Below, piece after piece: positions 58,921 through 64,000 of a stretch of DNA of 64,000 nucleotides. Source of the DNA: Capra hircus (taxonomy: Eukaryota > Chordata > Mammalia > Artiodactyla > Bovidae). The notes under the pieces were generated by a model. It did not search any database. It had not been told where the DNA came from and was given only the letters and a program-made list of their open reading frames with translations. The position numbers and the translations under genes were made by a program. The stretch's first letter is position 1, and each line of letters begins with the position of its first letter. The DNA lies in the NCBI RefSeq assembly GCF_001704415.2, contig NC_030827.1, forward strand, positions 41,730,271-41,794,270. Reading direction: 5' to 3'.

Positions 58921-58947
58921 TTAATAGAAACTAAAAAAGATTTTTTT

Positions 58948-59399
58948 AGGGTCTTCCCTGGTGGTGCAGGGGCTTTCCTTGTGGCTCAGCTGGTAAAGAA
59001 TCTGCCTGTAATGTGGGAGACCTGAGTTCAATCCCTGGGTTGGGAAGATCCCCTGGAGAAGGGAACGGCTACCCACTCCATTATTCTGGCCTGGAGAATT
59101 CCATGGATTGTATATTCCATGGGGTCGCAAAGAGTCGGACACGATTGAGTGACTTCCATTTTCACTTTTACCAGCGGTCCAGTGGTTCAGAATCTGCCCT
59201 TCAAGCTGGGGGACGAGGATTCCACCCCCTGTCAGGGAATTAAGATCCCAGATGCCACAGAGCAACTAAGCCTGTGCGCAGCAACTACTGAGCCTGCACG
59301 CTCTAGACCCCACGGGTCACAAGGAAGTGCCTGCAAGCTGTAACAAAAGATCCTGAATTTGGAGACTAAGACCTCATACAGTCAAATAAATAAATAAAA
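58948..59399 (+). mobile_element. CHR-type SINE containing a nested Bov-tA
   Basis: The CHR head (58948-58968, 'gggtcttccctggtggtgcag') is separated from its body (from 59172, 'agcggtccagtggttcagaatc', then 'gccacagagcaactaagcc', ending in (AAAT)n) by a complete Bov-tA. Confidence 0.92.
58969..59169 (+). mobile_element. Bov-tA SINE nested in CHR
   Basis: Sense copy: 'ggggctttccttgtggctcag' head to 'gattgagtgacttccattttcac' end (Bov-tA3-like). The host words 'ggtggtgcag' and 'agcggtccag' either side agree at 7 of 10 positions and are probably the target duplication. Confidence 0.93.
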
Positions 59400-59466
59400 T
59401 TTTTAAAAGATTAAAAATTTTTTGATATATTGATATTTGATAACATGTACAGATATAGATAAATAT

Positions 59467-59705
59467 ATAGGTATTCAATGGGCTTCTTAAGTAATGCTGG
59501 TGGTAAAGAACCTGCCTGCCATTGCAGGAGACACAAGAGACTCGGGTTCTATCTCTGGGTTGGAGAGATCCCCTGGGGGAGGGCATGGCAACCCATTTCA
59601 GCATTCTTGCCTGGAGAATCCCAAGCACAGAGGAGCCTGGTGGACTGCAGTCCCTGGGGTCGCAGAGTCAGACACGTCTGCAGTGACTTAGCATAGGTAT
59701 TCAAT
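59467..59705 (+). mobile_element. Bov-tA2-type SINE, perfect target duplication
   Basis: Sense copy (59480-59692). The 13-bp repeat 'ataggtattcaat' is identical at 59467-59479 and 59693-59705, so this is among the youngest insertions here. Confidence 0.96.
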
Positions 59706-60010
59706 AAGAAACACGCCTGATCTATTAGAAGACAACTTTTAAACAATTGTTAGTTTTTAGTATAATAATGGTATTATGGCTACATCTTAAAATAGCATCT
59801 TCATCTTTTAGAAATACACATTGAAATAGACAATAATGATGTCACTGATTTGTTTGAAAACAAGACAGGGTAGGAGTGGGAGTGGGGAGGAGACAGGGCC
59901 ACAGGCTGAATGGGACAGAGGCTGTTTGATGGGAACAGGAAGGCTCATTTTACTGTTCTCACTACTTCTGTGTATGATTTAAATTCTGCATATGAAAAAG
60001 TTAAAAAAAA
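59706..60010 (+). mobile_element. ancient repeat, probably L1-related 3' region
   Basis: 'cctgatctattagaagac', 'taataatggtattatggctaca', 'gatgtcactgatttgtttgaaa', 'ttttactgttctcactacttctgtgtatg' and an A-rich end match a common mammalian repeat that I believe is an old L1 3' region. Family uncertain. Confidence 0.5.
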
Positions 60011-60560
60011 TCTATTGAAGGACTGGAAGCAATTTTTAAGTTTATAAAAAAAGGCTTGCTTACTTTTAGATGAAAAGGTTTGATGATTTTCTCTGTATTA
60101 ATCTATAAATTCAATGTGAATCCAATTAAAATAGCAATAAGGAGAACTTTTAGAAAATAAATATATAATAGCTGGGCAAATTATGGAAGATAAGGGTGGC
60201 TGAGGGGTTAGGGCAGAGCAAGCCTGGTCTTGCATGAGAGTGTGCTCAGTCGCTTCGGGTGTGTCTGAGTCTATGCAACCCCATGGACTGTAGCCCACCA
60301 GGCTCCTCTGTCCATGGGATTCTCCAGGCAAGAATATTGGAGTGGGTTGCCATGCCCTCCTCCAGGGGATCTTCCTTACCCAGAAATCAAACGTGTGTCT
60401 CCTGCATTGCAGGCAGATTCTTTACCCACTGAGCCACCTGGGAAGCCCAAGCCTGGTCTTAGAAGCATTCAAACTTATTATGAAGTCACAATAATGAGCA
60501 GTTGAGCAATGGAGCACATATAGGCAGGACAATGGTGCAAAAGAAGACTCCAGAAATTGG
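60011..60560 (+). mobile_element. L1 ORF2 remnant, split by a Bov-tA
   Basis: 'aaggactggaagcaatttttaag', 'ctataaattcaatgtgaatccaattaaaatagc', then after the SINE 'attatgaagtcacaataatg', 'gagcaatggagcacatataggcaggac' follow the L1 ORF2 order (the 'attcaatgcaatccctat' and 'gatcaatggaacagaat' blocks). Heavily mutated. Confidence 0.65.
60219..60460 (-). mobile_element. Bov-tA SINE, perfect target duplication
   Basis: Full-length antisense copy (60232-60447). The 13-bp repeat 'caagcctggtctt' is identical at 60219-60231 and 60448-60460, marking a young insertion into L1 ORF2 sequence. Confidence 0.96.
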
Positions 60561-60580
60561 CTCAGGTGCCTGCCTGCTGA

Positions 60581-60620
60581 TTCAAGATGTTGAATAATTA
60601 TTCAAGATGTTGAATAATTA
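60581..60620 (+). repeat. 20-bp exact tandem duplication
   Basis: The 20 bases at 60581-60600 are repeated exactly at 60601-60620 (unit begins 'ttcaagatgttg'). No divergence, so the duplication is recent. Confidence 0.97.
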
Positions 60621-60639
60621 CAGAACAGACAAAAATTCT

Positions 60640-61545
60640 AAACTAAATTCTTTGAGACAACAAATAAGAAAATTCACATAGTGATAGTGCTGCAGAGAAA
60701 AATAAAGCAAGACAATGAGACGAAGAGCTGAGAGGGAGATATACTTGTGTTAAGATCCAAGGAATTGACCATGACAAAGATGCTTGAGAAAAGCCCATTC
60801 CAGGCAAAGAGGAGAGCAAAAGCATACACTGTCAGGTGGAAATGAGTTTCAAGTGTTCAAGAAACAGAAAGAAGATCACAGATGACAGGAAAAGAGGCCA
60901 GGAAGAGACTAGCAGGGGCCAGATTCCATCAATCTTGCAGGGGCTGGTGAGGAGGCTGGATTTTAGTCTAATTGAGATGCAAAGCCATTAGAAGGTTTTA
61001 GTCTGCAGATAAGATCTGATTAGCAATTTTAAAAAAATTACTCTGGCCACTGTGTAGAGAAGACTCTCTAAAGACAAGAATGGAAATGGAAATGCAATTT
61101 CAGTTTTCCCCAGCAATGATCTCCCCAAGAGGCGATGTTGGCATAAACTAAATCAAAGTGTTGGACATGTTAACAAGTGGTCTGATTTGGGACAAGATAT
61201 TTACCTAGTGCCAGTCTGCAGATGGGTTAGAAGTGAAGGAGGAGAAAAAGGAAAGGAACCAAGGATTATGCACGCTGGTTCTCTGGCCTGAGTCACCAGG
61301 TGGAGGATGTTGTCACTGCTGAGAAAGAGCAGATGAGCAGGAGCAGGTTTGGCAGTGATGGCAGTAAATCACAGACTCTATTATCATCTCTCTCCCTTGA
61401 CACACCTATCAGACATCCAACAAGAGTTGGCAGTAGGCAGGTGGCTGATACCCAAGGAAGGAGCTCAATGGTGGAGATGTATATTTGCACATCATCAGCA
61501 TAAGACACAGTGAGCACGGCATTTCAGATCTATGGGGGACACACA
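60640..61545 (-). mobile_element. L2 LINE with reverse transcriptase YADD box
   Basis: Antisense L2. The minus-strand frame 61517-61293 reads SYADDVQIYIS near its start, matching the L2/CR1 reverse transcriptase catalytic box (YADD codons at 61502-61491). Downstream (lower coordinates) come the usual L2 blocks: 'atcagacatccaac' (61409), 'attactctggccactgtgtagagaaga' (61038), 'ggctggattttagtctaattgag' (60954), 'cattccaggcaaagaggag' (60798). No intact ORF. Confidence 0.82.
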
Positions 61546-61659
61546 GTGTTTGATAACCAGTGTTATTGACCTTGCATTTGGGGACGAAAACCCCAAATGA
61601 ATTCCAAATTCAAGCTCAGGACAAAACAATTTCCAAATGGGTGAAAAAAAATTTTTTTT

Positions 61660-62500
61660 AATATTGATGAGCCTACATGGAAAGTGGCCCCTCTGTACTC
61701 TTGTTGGGAGGGTAAATTTGTGCAACCTTCTTAGGGACAATACGGCACTATATTACCAGATTCAAAATGCATGTTTTCAGACTTCCTTGGTGGTCCAGAG
61801 GTTAAGAATCCACCTACTAATACAGGGGACACAGATTTAATCCCTGCTCCTGTTCCAGGAAGATTCCACATGCTAGGGGTCAACTGAGCTGGTGTGTCAC
61901 AACGACTGAAGCCTGCACCCCTGGAACCTGGGCTCCGCAACAAGAAAAGCCACAACAATGAGAAGCCCACACACCACAACTAGAGAGTAGCCCCAGCTCA
62001 GGGCAGCTAGAGAAAGCCCGTGTGCAGCAAGGAAGGCCCAGAGCAGCCCAAAATACACAGATAATTTAGGTTGAGGACCCAAAAACCTCTCTTCATTAAA
62101 AAAAAAAAATGCATGTTTTCTTTGTTCCAGTAATCCTATCTTTATTAATCTATCCAACAGATACACATGGAAGAGATTGTGTGTATAAGGATTCTTCACT
62201 GCAGTACAAAATTAAAAACAAGCTGTGTCTCTCAACAAAGGACTGGTTAAATAAAGGATCCTAAGTCTATACAATGGACTATTTTGCAAATGATACAAAA
62301 GGTGAAGAAAACGTTTGTGTGCTGACCTCGAACCATCTCTGAGACACATTCAACCAAGTACAGAACCTCTGTGTTTTATTACCCTTCTGTGTAAATATGT
62401 GTATGTTTAAGTAGAAACGCTTTCAGTTTCAGTTTTTATCATTCTGCAGTTTGAATTTTAAGCATGTACAGTTTTCCATTAAAAACCACCAAAAAAGATG
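61660..62500 (+). mobile_element. L1M-type LINE 3' end, split by a CHR SINE
   Basis: Sense old L1: 'ctcttgttgggagggtaaatttgtgcaacc', 'gacaatacggcactatatta', then after the SINE 'ggttaaataaaggatcc', 'ctatacaatggactattttgc', 'agacacattcaaccaagtac', 'gtgtaaatatgtgtatg'. Confidence 0.8.
61764..62120 (+). mobile_element. CHR-type SINE, perfect target duplication
   Basis: Near full-length sense long CHR (61779-62105): 'agacttccttggtggtccag' head, 'gaagattccacatgc', 'ccgcaacaagaaaagccac', 'cacaactagagagtagccc', 'ctagagaaagcccgtgtgcagc' and an A-run. The 15-bp repeat 'aaaatgcatgttttc' is identical at 61764-61778 and 62106-62120. Confidence 0.97.
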
Positions 62501-63483
62501 ATCTGAACAGTGAAATTATCAGTCATCTTTTTGTTTTCTTTATACTTCTGTGTATATTTTTTAAAAAGCAACCTAACAAGTATAATTAGAAAAAAAAAAA
62601 AAACTTCAAAGAATATGGTTCCACAGCCTACCCTCCAAAACTTTAGACAAATCTATTTACATTTCCATGAAACTGTTATGACCTTCTTTTCCGAGTCTTT
62701 TTTTTTAAGCATTCTGATCTAACAAGTTTTGTACCTTCAGGCTCTGTTGGAAGCAGCCTGTACCCAAAGCCAAGCTGTAAAAGTTGCAGGGGAGCTACAA
62801 AGCTGCCAAAGAGGGTGTTTAATGAGCAAAAACTTAAGGGTTGATGCAAATTGCTGGCAAACACCAGATGGCAGGGGTCAGGCAGGAGATCACCTCCAAG
62901 AGAGACAGTCAGAGCATAGGTCAGGTCCAAAGGAAGATAAAGGACTCCCATCTGATTGGAGAATGGGAGACTATCATGGGACTCCCGCAGCAAGCTGCAC
63001 ACTCACTCAAAATCAGGACAAGGGACCTCTCTTCTTCGGCTCACGGACGAGGGATGGGAGGTGGGGAAAGGCAGGAGCAGAGGATGCAAAGGAATCAGGC
63101 AGCTTGTGGTGGATATGGAGTGTCTTGGCCTGTGTGAAATTTACCTGTGGTGTCTTTGAGGCTTAGCTGCTCTGAAATCCCCAAATATCTGAACTGTGTA
63201 CACACTGGGCCGTAAAATTAAGATTGCGCTAGTTCTATTTAACCATGGAGAAGAAAAAAAAAACAAAACCAAAATTCAATTAAATGGTTATTGAAATTTT
63301 TGAAGGGAAAAGAAAGGCACCCAAATTAGTCCTTATTTTTACATTTCATTACCATCACACACCTTATTTAAATACAAAGTTAGTAGTGTGTGTTAGTACT
63401 AGGCTTATTTGTTGAAACAAAGCCTTGCTTTCAACACAAAGTGAAAGTGTACCATTACACCTCTCCCAATTGAACACCTTTAT
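62501..63483. other. unassigned sequence
   Basis: No nameable repeat or exon; an A-run lies at about 62590-62603. Frames of 98-145 codons near 62700-63160 show no domain. Confidence 0.3.
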
Positions 63484-64000
63484 AGGAAACTAAGATCACG
63501 GCATCTGGTCCCATCAGTTCATGTCAAATAGATGGGGAAACAATGGAAACAGTGAGAGACTTTATATTTGGGGGCTCCCAAATCAGTGCAGATGGTAACT
63601 GCAGCCATGAAATTAAAAGACGCTTGGTCCTTGGAAGAAAAGCTATGACCAACCTAGATAGCACATTCAAAAGCAGAGACATTACTTTGCCAACAAAGGT
63701 CCGTCTAGTCAAGGCTATGGTTTTTCCAGTGGTCATGTATGGATGTGAGAGTTGGACTATGAAGAAAGCTGAGCGCTGAAGAATTGATGCCTTTGAACTG
63801 TGGTGTTGGAGAAGACTCTTGAGAGTCCCTTGGACTGTAAGGAGATCCAACCAGTCCATTCTAAAGGAGATCAGTCCTGAGCGTTCATTGGAAGGACTGA
63901 TGCTGAAGCCAAAACTCCAATACTTTGGTCACCTGATGTGAAGAACTGACTCATTTGAAAAGGCCCTGATGCTGGGAAAGATTGAGGGCAGAAGGAGAAG
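63484..64000 (+). mobile_element. BovB LINE, ORF2 3' part, cut by the window end
   Basis: The longest BovB piece here, running off the right edge. The frame 63543-63779 encodes part of the BovB ORF2 C-terminal region (NCSHEIKRRLVLGRKAMTNL, then TLPTKVRLVKAMVFPVVMYG) before a stop or frameshift. The 3' blocks ('ttggactgtaaggagatccaacc' and onward) continue to position 64000. The reverse transcriptase core lies upstream of the truncation, so this copy is inactive. Confidence 0.94.

Noticed and set aside
61293..61517. Minus-strand frame with a YADD motif as a possible reverse transcriptase gene
   Set aside because: The motif is real but sits in an old, broken L2 LINE; the frame is only 74 codons and lacks the other catalytic blocks.
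63543..63779. Open frame with clear protein similarity (HEIKRRLVLGRKAMTNL)
   Set aside because: This is the C-terminal remnant of BovB ORF2 in a dead LINE, not a host gene. The same applies to the frame at 17816-17998.
1..64000. CRISPR arrays, operons, bacterial promoters or terminators, or a prokaryotic mobile system
   Set aside because: The window is mammalian repeat-rich DNA; there are no regularly spaced repeats and no packed gene arrays.

Overview
This window is eukaryotic, non-coding DNA from a ruminant, probably a bovid. The evidence is the repeat content. There are about 20 copies of the ruminant tRNA-Glu-type SINEs Bov-tA/BovA2, about ten copies of the cetartiodactyl CHR-type SINE, and five 3' pieces of the BovB (RTE-class) LINE. 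Much older mammalian repeats lie beneath them: L1M, L2, MIR, MaLR/MLT1 LTRs, MER5A and a Tigger-type DNA transposon. The sequence does not separate cattle, sheep, goat or buffalo.

I find no gene I can support. The longest open frames (223, 178, 176 and 166 codons) lack recognisable domains, and several are partly translated SINE. There is no rRNA, no tRNA gene outside SINE heads, and no CRISPR. The window reads as intergenic DNA or part of a large intron.

Layout. 0-12 kb: L1M (0.4-1.1 kb), L2 pieces (2-3 kb and 11-11.8 kb), several SINEs, and two copies of an unidentified element of about 80 bp. 12-24 kb: two BovB ends, Bov-tA copies, a mosaic CHR/Bov-tA SINE at 14.06 kb, CHR copies and MIRs. 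24.3-25.3 kb: a 933-bp Tigger-type element with both inverted ends and flanking TA. 26-35 kb: L1M, an (AC)n microsatellite, MIR, MER5A, BovB, antisense L2 and SINEs. 35-42 kb: two MLT1 LTRs, one split by L1-derived DNA, and a diverged local duplication. 42-53 kb: MIR, two MLT1 LTRs each split by a SINE, L2, and a MIR split by Bov-tA2. 54.8-56.2 kb: a GC-rich stretch ending in an MLT1 LTR. 58-64 kb: the densest mosaic, with a SINE nested in a SINE, L1 ORF2 remnants, antisense L2 still encoding a reverse transcriptase YADD box, an L1M split by a CHR SINE with a perfect target duplication, and BovB running off the end.

Because there are no cooperating genes, the biology here is the order of insertions: L2/MIR first, then L1M, MLT1, Tigger and MER5A, then CHR, then BovB and Bov-tA/BovA2. 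Family names come from memory of consensus sequences, not from a search. Boundaries are good to a few bases where target duplications are given, and otherwise to about 10-30 bases.
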